NCBI GenBank assembly: GCA_903873545.1
Contig: CAIQPA010000091.1
Coordinates: forward strand, 1-5,125
DNA from: an uncultured delta proteobacterium
GTDB taxonomy: Bacteria > Myxococcota_A > Bradymonadia > REDH01
Length of the DNA: 5,125 nt
Reading direction: 5' to 3'
This document shows, in pieces, positions 1-5,125 of the stretch (the stretch's first letter is position 1; each line of letters opens with the position of its first letter). The position numbers and the translations under genes are program-made. The notes beneath the pieces are model-generated. The model was not told the origin of the DNA and made no database searches. It saw only the letters and a list, made by a program, of their open reading frames with translations.

Positions 1-461
1 ATCAGGCGGTGAGTCGTGGCGCCACGGTCGACCTCGGCGGCCCCTTCGACTTCGGGCGCGGCGGCCCCGGCGGCTGGTTCTTCCTGTCGGAGCCCGAGCT
101 CCGGCTCGGCAGCGATTCCAGCGCGCCAGATGTGCTCAGCCCCGACCTCGCCGGATGGCGGCGCGAGCGGCTGCCACGGCTCCCCGCGACCAACGCCATC
201 GATCTGGCCCCCGACTGGGTCTGCGAGATCCTCTCGCCCTCCACCATGCGGTACGACCGCGGCCTCAAGGCGGCCCGCTACCTGCTGCACGGCGTCGCCT
301 GGATCTGGTTCATCGACCCTGACGCCAAACTGGTCGAGGTCATGGAGGCCCGCGACGGACGCTGGACGCTGGTGGGCGTCTGGCCCGGCGACCTTCGCGA
401 CGCCCGCATCGCACCCTTCGACGCAGTCCCCATCGACCTCACCGGCTGGTGGATCGACTGA
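1..461 (+). CDS. Uma2-family (DUF820) endonuclease-like protein, 3' part
   Basis: The reading frame is open from base 3, enters from the left edge and ends at TGA 459-461. It matches the C-terminal three quarters or so of a Uma2-family protein, a PD-(D/E)XK-nuclease-like family of usually about 180-200 residues that is often present in many copies in myxobacteria and cyanobacteria. Visible family features, in order, are a PFDFGRGGPGGW block, the SPDLAGWRRERLP block with the expected acidic residue (codon 144-146), the DWVCEILSPST block with the second acidic residue, and a later HGVAWIWFIDP strand. The GTG at base 9 is unlikely to be the true start, because the family has further N-terminal sequence and the frame is open upstream. 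A few extra residues (111-128) sit just before the PDL motif compared with the spacing I expect. The cellular role of the family is largely unestablished. Family assignment is confident; nuclease activity is not shown. Confidence 0.85.
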   Translation, partial: QAVSRGATVDLGGPFDFGRGGPGGWFFLSEPELRLGSDSSAPDVLSPDLAGWRRERLPRLPATNAIDLAPDWVCEILSPSTMRYDRGLKAARYLLHGVAWIWFIDPDAKLVEVMEARDGRWTLVGVWPGDLRDARIAPFDAVPIDLTGWWID

Positions 462-542
462 GGCGGTGCGCGGCGGCCAGTCATCGCTCGAACAACGGCC
501 GGGGCTGCCGACCAGCGTACGGCCGCGGAGGCTTAGCCGCCC
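462..542. other. Convergent intergenic gap
   Basis: These 81 bases separate the stop codons of the two convergent genes. The gap is GC-rich. It contains a weak inverted repeat (GCGG 525-528 with CCGC 537-540) but no T-run on either strand, so I do not call a terminator. No small gene or RNA is evident. Confidence 0.7.
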
Positions 543-3500
543 CTACGGTACGGTTCGCGCGATGCGAAAGCCGGTGTTGCTGACGCGTGTGACCGGGGTG
601 GAGACGCCGCCGCGACGCGCAGCCCGCACGCCTTGGGCGAAGCCGCTCCACGAGCCACCGCGAAACACCCGGTAGGTGCCTGTCGCGGTGCCGAGCGGGT
701 CGGTCACCGTGGTGGGGTAGGTGCCGTACCAGTCGCCCGTCCATTCCCACACATTGCCCAGCATGTCGGAGAGGCCAAAAGCGTTGGAGGTCTTGCCGCC
801 GACCGCCTGCGTGCGATTTCCGCTGGTGTTGCACCACCAGGCAATACCGGCGAGATTGGCCTGCGCCGTCGTGCAGTTGGTAACCGTACCGCTCAGGTTC
901 CCACCGTAGGTCGCCGTCGTCGTACCGGCCCGCGCCGCATACTCCCACTCGCTCTCGGTGGGCAGCCGGTAGCCCGTGCAGGTGAGGCCCGCGAAGGTGG
1001 CATCCGAGCAGCCGCCGTGAATGCCATCCTGCCAGCCATTGGCTTCATCCGTGCAGCCCGTGAGCGCGTAGCAGGAGGTGAGCCCCTCTGCCGCTGACCT
1101 GGCGTTGGCAAAGGCCAAGGCTGCATACCAATCCAGATTTTCCGCGGGGCCGCTGTCGTTGGCATTGGCAGTACTCTGCGTCGTGACGGTCGTGGACTGG
1201 AAGAAGGATGGGTTGGTACCACCGCTCAGCGCCTTCCACTGCCCCTGGGTCACCTCGGTCTGGCCCATGAAGAAGGCCCGCGAGAGCGTCACGTTGTGCC
1301 GAAACTCGTCCGTTTCTCTGCCGACCTCGCCCGAGAGGGAGCCCATGGCGAAGGTGCCCGCTGGGATGTAGTTCATGCTGGTAGGCGCGCACCGGTCGTT
1401 CGCTGTGCCGTCTGGGCCGGTGGCGCAGAAGCCGGTGGCGCACTCGGCGTTGGCGGTGCAGGCCGCGCCGATGGATGAGCCCAAGGAGCACACACCCATG
1501 TTGACCCCGTATCCGCTCGCGCAGGCGCTCGCAGCGCAGCTACCGTAGGAACTGGTGCCGCTGTTCCAGGTCTGCCTGCTGGCCGTTGCATTGGCGGGCA
1601 GGGGTGTGCAGCTCCGGGTGTCGCTCACGCAGGCACCACCCTCCACATGGTAGAAAGCTGAGCAGGTGGTCGCCACGCAGCTACCGTAGGAGCTGGTGCC
1701 GCTGTTCCAGGTCTGGGTGCCCGCCGTCGTGTTGGCGGGCAGGGTCGAGCAGCTGCGCGTGTCGCTCAGGCAGACGCCGCCCTCCACATGGTAGGAGGCT
1801 GAGCAGGCGCTCGCGGTGCAGCTTCCAAAGGCGCTGCCCGTCCAGGCCTGGGTGCCCGCCGTCGTGTTGGCGGGCATGGGAGAGCAGCTGCGCGGGTCGC
1901 TATAGCAGGCGCCGCTGTCAAGAATGTAGGAGGCAGCGCAGGCCGTGGCCTCGCAGGCCCAGCCGGCCGCGGTGGCCGCCTCTACGGCAGCGGTCGCATT
2001 GGCAGGCAGCGAAGCGCAGCTGCGCGTGACAGTCCTCGCGAGGCGAAAGCCCTTGTCTTCGTTGGCTACGCTCTCCCCATTGTCGCCGCGCCACGCGGCC
2101 CGCGCGTTGACGGGACCATTATTGTACGCCCCACCTTTGACCACCAGGGTGGAGCCTGTCGCGGCGCCGAGCGGGTCGGTCACCGTGCCAGGGGAGGTGG
2201 CAACGTACCGATCGCCCGTCCACTCAACGACATAACCCAGCATGTCGAAGAGGCCGAAGGCATTGGGCGCCTTGCTAGCCGTCGCTTGGGAGCGGCCTGA
2301 AGCATTGCAGTTGTACCAAGCCAAACTGGCGAGTCCTGTGCCTGCGGCGAAACCGCCCGTACCGCTCAGCGTAACGCAGCCGCTGGTCGCACTCAGGTTC
2401 CCACCGTAGGTAGCCGTCGTTGTACCGGCCCGCGCCGCATACTCCCACTCGCTCTCGGTGGGCAGCCGGTAGCCCGTGCAGGTGAGGCCCGCGAAGGTGG
2501 CCCCCGTGCAGCCGCTGTGGGTGCCATCCTTCCACCCGTCGGCGGCGTCGGTGCAGCCCGTCAAAGTGTAGCAGGAGGTGAGCCCCTCTGCCGCGGAGCG
2601 GGCATTGGCGAAGCCAACGGCGGCATACCACCTCACTCTATCCACCGCGCCGCTGTCGTTCGCGTTGGCAGTGCTCGGATACGGGCCGGTGGTGGACTGG
2701 AAGTAGGAAGGGTTGATGCCGTCGCTCAGCGCCTTCCACTGCCCCTGCGTCACCTCCGTCTGACCCAAGAAGAAGCTGCGCGACAGGGTCACCGTATGCT
2801 GCCCTTCGTCGGTGGAGCGGCCCACCTCGGTCAGGGGCGAACCCATGCTGAAGGTGCCCGCGGGGATGTAGTTCATCCCAGTAGGCGCGCACCGGTCGTT
2901 CGCGGTTCCGTCTGGGCCGGTGGCGCAAAGGCCGGTGGCGCACTCGGCGTTGGAGGTGCAAGAAGCACCGACGGTGGGTTGCAGAACGCAAGCACCGGCG
3001 CTCAAGATGTAGCCGCTCGCGCAGGCCGTGACCGTGCAGGCGCCGTAGGCGCTGGCTGCCCAGGTCTGCGTGCCCGCCGTCGCATTGGCGGGGAGCGGCG
3101 AGCAGTTGCGGGTGTCGCTCGCGCAAGCACCGGATTCCACATGGTAGCCGCTCGCGCAGGCCGTGGCCGTGCAGCTGCCGTAGGCGCTGCCCGTCCAAGT
3201 CTGGGTCGCTGCGGTCGCGTTGGCGAGCGTGCAGCTCCGGGTGTCGCTCACGCAGGCCCCCGATTCCACATGGTAGCCGCTCGCGCAGGTCGTGGCCGTG
3301 CCGCTCCCATAGGCGCTGCCCGTCCAGCTCTCGGTCGCGACTGTCGCGTTCGGGAGCGAGCAGCTCCGGCTGTTGCTCAGGCAGGCCCCTGACTCCACAT
3401 GGTAGCCCGAGTTGCAAACCCCAGGCGTGCAGCTCCCGTAGCTGCTGGTGACGCTGTTCCAGCTCTCCGTGGCTGTGCCGTTGGCCAGCGTGCAGGCGCG

Positions 3501-5125
3501 TACATTTGCCACGCAGGCGCCGCTCTCCACGTGATAGGTGGCGTCGCAGGCGCTCGCGGTGCAGCTGCCGTAACTGCTGGTGCCGCTGCTCCAGGTCTGG
3601 GTTGCTGCGGTCGCGTTGGCGAGCGTGCAGCTCACCACATCGGCCGCGCAGCTGTTGGCCGCAACGTGGTAGCCGCTGTTGCAGGTCGTAACGCTGCAGG
3701 TGCTGCCATAGGAGCTGCCGTTCCACTGCTCGGTGCCGGTGCCGTTGGCCAGCAGGCAGCTCCGCGTGTCGCTCGTGCAGACGCCGCCCTCGAGGTGGAA
3801 GCCGGTGCCGCACACACAGCCGTTGCTGCAGCTATCGCCGTTGACGCTGTTGCCGTCGTCGCAGACCTCAACGGTGTCGAGGATGCCGTCGCCGCAGATG
3901 TCGGTCTCGCCCACAGCGGTTGCGCAAGTGGCGGTGCAGACTGCGCAGGAGGCCTCGCCGTAGGCGCACTCCTCCGTCACCGTGTTGCCGTCGTCGCATC
4001 CATCCACGCCCGTCTGCACCACGCCGTCGCCGCAGGCGGCCACGGTGCAGGTAGAGGTGCAACCGTCAGTGGCCACCGTGTTGCCGTCGTCGCAGGCTTC
4101 GCCCGCCTCTACCACGCTGTTGCCGCAGCCGGCTGCTACGCAGGCACCGGAGGTCAGACTGTAGCCCGCAGCGCAGCCGGTCGCCGCACAGACGGTGTAA
4201 TCGCTGCCCGTCCAGCTCTGCGTCGCGGTGGTCGCGTTGGCGACGGAGCAGGCGCGCGTGTTGCTCGCGCAGGCGCCACCCTCCAGGTGGTAGTTCACAT
4301 CGCAAGCCGTCGCGGTGCAGGGGCCGTAGGCGCTGCCGGTCCAGCTCTCGAAGGCGATGGTCGCGTTGCTCGACGAGCAGTTGCGGGTGTTGCTCAAGCA
4401 GGCGCCGCTTTCCACATGGTAGCCGGCCCCGCAGAGGCAGCTGTTGGCGCAGCTATCGTCGTCCACCGTGTTGCCGTCATCGCAGACCTCCGCTGCGTCG
4501 AGGATGCCGTCGCCGCAGATGTCCGTCTCGCCCGCCGCGCTGTTGCAGGTGGCGTTGCAGACAGTGCAGGAGGCCGCACCATAGTTGCACTCCTCCGTCA
4601 GCGTGTTCCCATCGTCGCATCCCTCTACGCCCGCCTGCACCAGGCCGTCGCCGCAGGCGGCCACCGCGCAGCTGGCCGTGCAGCCATCGGTCGCCACCAG
4701 GTTGCCGTCGTCGCAGGCCTCGCCCGCCTCCACCACGCTGTTGCCGCAGCCGGCCGGCACGCAGGTGCCGGCATAGAGACTGAATGCGCCGTAACAGGCG
4801 CTGGCCACGCAGCCGTTCCAGCTGTTGCCGTTCCAGGTCTGGTTGCCGGCGCCGCCCGTCAGCAGGCAGTTGCGCGCATCGCTCGCGCAGGCGCCGCTCT
4901 CCACATGGTAGCCCGCATCGCAGGCCGTGGGAGTGCAAACGCCCCACACCGAACCGAGCCAGGACTGGCTGCCCGTGCCGTCGGCAAGGGTGCAGCTCCG
5001 CGTGTCGAGCTCGCAGGCGCCACTCTGTACATGGTAGCCGGCGTTGCAGCCCGTGAGCGTGCAGCTGCTCCAGGCGCCGGCGTTGTAGGTGCGGGTTCCG
5101 CTACCATTCGTTACCGAGCAAGAGC
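543..5125 (-). CDS. Giant Cys-rich repeat protein with two SUMF1/FGE-like domains, C-terminal part
   Basis: One uninterrupted frame runs from the right edge to the TAG at 543-545, about 1,527 codons, and its start is outside the window. The GTG at 4947-4949 is internal: upstream codons continue the same Cys-rich repeat (NAGYHVQSGAC, then DAGYHVESGAC). Domains in protein order are Cys-rich units (4749-5125), a DUF4215-type trio (4437-4748), units (4128-4436), a second trio (3816-4127), units (2964-3815), linker and FGE1 (2025-2963), units (1464-2024), linker and FGE2 (546-1463). The very high, regularly spaced cysteine content implies disulfides and therefore an extracytoplasmic place; this is inference, since no signal peptide is visible. 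DUF4215-type repeats and SUMF1/FGE-sulfatase domains are frequent in secreted or surface proteins of myxobacteria. A surface binding, adhesion or structural role is plausible but unproven. No frameshift or internal stop is seen despite heavy repetition, so the gene looks intact. Confidence 0.9.
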   Translation of the reverse strand, partial: SCSVTNGSGTRTYNAGAWSSCTLTGCNAGYHVQSGACELDTRSCTLADGTGSQSWLGSVWGVCTPTACDAGYHVESGACASDARNCLLTGGAGNQTWNGNSWNGCVASACYGAFSLYAGTCVPAGCGNSVVEAGEACDDGNLVATDGCTASCAVAACGDGLVQAGVEGCDDGNTLTEECNYGAASCTVCNATCNSAAGETDICGDGILDAAEVCDDGNTVDDDSCANSCLCGAGYHVESGACLSNTRNCSSSNATIAFESWTGSAYGPCTATACDVNYHLEGGACASNTRACSVANATTATQSWTGSDYTVCAATGCAAGYSLTSGACVAAGCGNSVVEAGEACDDGNTVATDGCTSTCTVAACGDGVVQTGVDGCDDGNTVTEECAYGEASCAVCTATCATAVGETDICGDGILDTVEVCDDGNSVNGDSCSNGCVCGTGFHLEGGVCTSDTRSCLLANGTGTEQWNGSSYGSTCSVTTCNSGYHVAANSCAADVVSCTLANATAATQTWSSGTSSYGSCTASACDATYHVESGACVANVRACTLANGTATESWNSVTSSYGSCTPGVCNSGYHVESGACLSNSRSCSLPNATVATESWTGSAYGSGTATTCASGYHVESGACVSDTRSCTLANATAATQTWTGSAYGSCTATACASGYHVESGACASDTRNCSPLPANATAGTQTWAASAYGACTVTACASGYILSAGACVLQPTVGASCTSNAECATGLCATGPDGTANDRCAPTGMNYIPAGTFSMGSPLTEVGRSTDEGQHTVTLSRSFFLGQTEVTQGQWKALSDGINPSYFQSTTGPYPSTANANDSGAVDRVRWYAAVGFANARSAAEGLTSCYTLTGCTDAADGWKDGTHSGCTGATFAGLTCTGYRLPTESEWEYAARAGTTTATYGGNLSATSGCVTLSGTGGFAAGTGLASLAWYNCNASGRSQATASKAPNAFGLFDMLGYVVEWTGDRYVATSPGTVTDPLGAATGSTLVVKGGAYNNGPVNARAAWRGDNGESVANEDKGFRLARTVTRSCASLPANATAAVEAATAAGWACEATACAASYILDSGACYSDPRSCSPMPANTTAGTQAWTGSAFGSCTASACSASYHVEGGVCLSDTRSCSTLPANTTAGTQTWNSGTSSYGSCVATTCSAFYHVEGGACVSDTRSCTPLPANATASRQTWNSGTSSYGSCAASACASGYGVNMGVCSLGSSIGAACTANAECATGFCATGPDGTANDRCAPTSMNYIPAGTFAMGSLSGEVGRETDEFRHNVTLSRAFFMGQTEVTQGQWKALSGGTNPSFFQSTTVTTQSTANANDSGPAENLDWYAALAFANARSAAEGLTSCYALTGCTDEANGWQDGIHGGCSDATFAGLTCTGYRLPTESEWEYAARAGTTTATYGGNLSGTVTNCTTAQANLAGIAWWCNTSGNRTQAVGGKTSNAFGLSDMLGNVWEWTGDWYGTYPTTVTDPLGTATGTYRVFRGGSWSGFAQGVRAARRGGVSTPVTRVSNTGFRIARTVP
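546..1376 (-). other. SUMF1/FGE-sulfatase-like domain FGE2 (C-terminal)
   Basis: This 277-residue domain ends the protein. It has the full superfamily signature: MNYIPAGTFAMGS, GQTEVTQGQWKAL, GYRLPTESEWEYAARAG, a canonical GNVWEWTGDWY (726-758), FRGGSW and TGFRIAR just before the stop. Unlike FGE1, its GNVWEW motif is intact. The segment after RGGSW (564-650) again has no cysteine, so the catalytic pair of true FGE is missing. Known relatives with this signature include sulfatase activators, EgtB/OvoA-type and PvdO proteins, and many surface proteins of unknown role; the attachment to Cys-rich repeats favours the last group. Its last residues (ARTV-P-stop) match the point where FGE1 reads on into unit U12 (ARTV-TRSC). 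Confidence 0.88.
892..1470 (-). repeat. Downstream copy of a long direct repeat (1,500-base offset)
   Basis: Bases 892 to about 1470 align without net gaps to 2392 to about 2970, an offset of exactly 1,500 bases. By eye, identity is roughly 80% overall. It rises to a perfect 80-base match (922-1001 with 2422-2501), which encodes the end of the FGE core around GYRLPTESEWEYAARAG. The repeat covers the Cys linker and the N-terminal two thirds of the FGE-like domain. Confidence 0.85.
1377..1463 (-). other. Four-Cys linker before FGE2
   Basis: This is the second copy of the 29-residue Cys linker (ANAEC, GFC, then PDGTANDRCAPT). It lies exactly 1,500 bases from its partner at 2877-2963 and differs at only a few residues, so the linker was duplicated together with the FGE-like domain. 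Confidence 0.65.
1464..2024 (-). repeat. Cys-rich units U12-U15 between the FGE-like domains
   Basis: Four units are present: U12 1893-2024, U13 1758-1892, U14 1617-1757, U15 1464-1616. All have the longer LPAN(A/T)T or MPANTT form after the first cysteine, unlike most units upstream. U12 is the most eroded: the TQTW block is replaced by VEAATAAGW, although its cysteines remain. U14 and U15 share the two-residue insertion WNSGTSSYGSC and are near-identical there at the base level. U15 has GYGVNMGVC for GYHVESGAC and a Ser/Gly-rich tail leading to the linker. Confidence 0.85.
2025..2876 (-). other. SUMF1/FGE-sulfatase-like domain FGE1 (internal)
   Basis: This 284-residue domain begins with MNYIPAGTFSMGS, the usual start of the formylglycine-generating-enzyme (FGE-sulfatase, SUMF1/EgtB/PvdO) superfamily. 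It continues with GQTEVTQGQWKAL, GYRLPTESEWEYAARAG, a degenerate form of the GNVWEW motif (GYVVEWTGDRY, 2205-2237), a VVKGG segment and a final KGFRLART. The active-site Cys pair of true FGE (Cys336/Cys341 in human) should fall shortly after the GG; here that stretch (2043-2138) has no cysteine. Formylglycine formation is therefore unlikely. The domain also has a Cys-containing insert (SCYTLTGC) typical of secreted bacterial relatives. It runs without a linker into unit U12. The fold is C-type-lectin-like, so ligand binding is a reasonable guess. Confidence 0.85.
2392..2970 (-). repeat. Upstream copy of the long direct repeat (1,500-base offset)
   Basis: This is the partner of 892-1470 and lies in linker 1 and FGE1. 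Outside the 80-base perfect core, differences cluster near the Cys-containing insert (around 2502-2570) and in the segment after FQSTT (around 2630-2690). The remaining C-terminal third of the domain diverges and differs in length by 21 bases between copies. Confidence 0.85.
2877..2963 (-). other. Four-Cys linker before FGE1
   Basis: This 29-residue segment has cysteines in the pattern C-x5-C-x4-C followed by a PDGTANDRCAPT stretch. It precedes the first SUMF1-like domain and is almost identical to the linker before the second one (1377-1463). Short Cys segments of this kind, with the pattern C, NAEC, GLC and RC, are common joints in secreted myxobacterial proteins. It is probably a small disulfide-stabilised spacer. 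Confidence 0.65.
2964..3815 (-). repeat. Half-unit plus six tandem Cys-rich units U6-U11
   Basis: This is the longest uninterrupted run of the unit: U6 3636-3764, U7 3501-3635, U8 3369-3500, U9 3240-3368, U10 3111-3239, U11 2964-3110. U9 and U10 are close copies and so probably recent duplicates. U7 and U8 carry a two-residue insertion before the YGSC block (WSSGTSSYGSC, WNSVTSSYGSC). U9 has Gly for the usual Cys at 3300-3302. U11 switches to the LPANAT form otherwise found only around the FGE-like domains and ends in a linker-leading extension (VLQPTVGA). The GYHVESGAC core is intact in U7-U10. Confidence 0.85.
3816..4127 (-). repeat. DUF4215-type repeat trio B
   Basis: This is a second copy of the trio, with repeats at 4047-4127, 3924-4034 and 3816-3896. 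It has the same lengths, internal spacing and order as trio A, displaced by exactly 621 bases (207 codons). Key residues are kept: CGN/CGDG starts, the CDDGN motif in all three, and the extra cysteines in the long middle repeat. Amino-acid changes between copies are mostly conservative. It is followed by a half-unit at 3765-3812 (CGTGFHLEGGVC), as trio A is. Confidence 0.85.
4128..4436 (-). repeat. Half-unit plus Cys-rich units U4 and U5
   Basis: After trio A the protein continues with a half-unit at 4386-4433 (CGAGYHVESGAC plus joint), then U4 (4257-4385) and U5 (4131-4256). U4 and U5 follow the consensus with NAT after the first cysteine and a SWTGS block. U5 has TVC in place of YGxC and GYSLTSGAC in place of GYHVESGAC. 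As with U2 before trio A, this diverged end passes straight into a GCGNSVVEAG segment, so U2 and U5 occupy equivalent positions. Confidence 0.8.
4437..4748 (-). repeat. DUF4215-type (Myxococcus Cys-rich) repeat trio A
   Basis: Three consecutive repeats are seen at 4668-4748, 4545-4655 and 4437-4517. Each begins CGN or CGDG, has a V/I-hydrophobic-x-x-x-E core, and carries the hallmark C-D-D-G-N followed by a D/E-rich segment and closing cysteines. The middle repeat is longer and has extra cysteines (ECNYG, then SCTVCNATC). This is the pattern of the Myxococcus cysteine-rich repeat / DUF4215 family, found in large secreted proteins; the acidic CDDGN loop may bind calcium, which is inference. 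The trio is followed by a half-unit of the other Cys-rich repeat. Confidence 0.85.
4749..5125 (-). repeat. Cys-rich ~42-residue units U0 (partial), U1, U2
   Basis: These are the first repeat units inside the window. U1 spans 4875-5000 and U2 spans 4752-4874; U0 is cut by the right edge. The consensus is R-x-C, a Thr/Asn/Ala-rich stretch, an aromatic (usually Trp), then G-x-C, a C six residues or so later, G-Y-H-V-E-S-G-A-C, and an acidic SDT-like joint. U0 has Tyr in place of Trp. U2 is the most diverged: its end reads GAFSLYAGTC rather than GYHVESGAC, and it leads directly into the first DUF4215-type repeat. I know of no assigned function for this unit. Confidence 0.8.

Noticed and set aside
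517..556. Possible bidirectional terminator near the two stop codons (GCGG/CCGC stem, GTAC repeats)
   Set aside because: The stem is short and interrupted, overlaps the stop of the large gene, and has no T-run on either strand.
16..675. Long + strand frame of 219 codons overlapping the Uma2-like gene and the end of the large gene
   Set aside because: Its translation is low-complexity Ser/Pro/Ala/Arg, typical of a GC-rich shadow frame, and it crosses the ends of two well-supported genes.
1374..1376. ATG of MNYIPAG as the start of a separate FGE-like gene (likewise 2874-2876)
   Set aside because: There is no upstream stop in frame, the Cys linker and repeats read straight into the domain, and both copies have the same fused arrangement.
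2517..3392. 291-codon + strand frame opposite the large gene
   Set aside because: It is a shadow of the Cys-rich repeats and FGE1; its Gly/Ala/Arg-rich periodic translation merely mirrors the repeat units, with no recognisable domain.
3111..3764. Regularly spaced repeats resembling an array such as CRISPR
   Set aside because: The period is 129-135 bases, multiples of three, with protein-level conservation and an open frame; these are coding repeats without spacer-like unique segments.
2638..3813. 391-codon - strand frame in another phase of the large gene
   Set aside because: It is out of frame with the clear domain signatures and consists of Arg/His/Leu-rich periodic sequence caused by the repeats.
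4947..4949. GTG as the start codon of the large gene
   Set aside because: Upstream codons up to base 5125 continue the same Cys-rich repeat in frame (units U0 and U1), so this is an internal valine.

Overview
The window is GC-rich and fully coding apart from a short gap. It holds the ends of two convergent genes, both cut by the window edges. The best guess for the source is a myxobacterium or related deltaproteobacterium (Myxococcota). The grounds are the 'Myxococcus cysteine-rich' (DUF4215-type) repeats, a SUMF1-type domain with the wording usual in such genomes, a Uma2-type gene, and strong G/C at third codon positions. No rRNA, tRNA or other taxonomic marker is present, so this is inference.

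Bases 1-461 (+ strand) are the 3' part of a Uma2-family (DUF820, PD-(D/E)XK-like) gene. An 81-base gap (462-542) follows, with no convincing terminator. From 543 to the right edge (- strand) runs one uninterrupted frame of about 1,527 codons. It is the C-terminal part of a giant, cysteine-rich and probably exported mosaic protein. Its start, signal peptide and promoter lie beyond base 5125.

In protein order, the large protein contains: Cys-rich units U0-U2 (about 42 residues each); a trio of DUF4215-type repeats; a half-unit plus U4-U5; a second DUF4215 trio; a half-unit plus U6-U11; a short Cys linker and a first SUMF1/FGE-sulfatase-like domain (FGE1); U12-U15; a second Cys linker and a C-terminal SUMF1/FGE-like domain (FGE2). 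The unit numbers are mine. The layout records nested duplication: single units, a 621-base super-repeat around the DUF4215 trios, and a module of Cys units, linker and FGE domain duplicated about 1,500 bases apart.

Both FGE-like domains lack the cysteine pair of true formylglycine-generating enzymes in the matching segment. They are more likely binding or structural domains, or a different enzyme of the superfamily, than sulfatase activators. The most notable signals are an 80-base perfect match between the two FGE copies beside strongly diverged C-terminal ends, and an N-X-S/T sequon recurring at the same place in most Cys-rich units. Nothing links the two genes functionally; they only converge. 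I see no complete new multi-gene system here.
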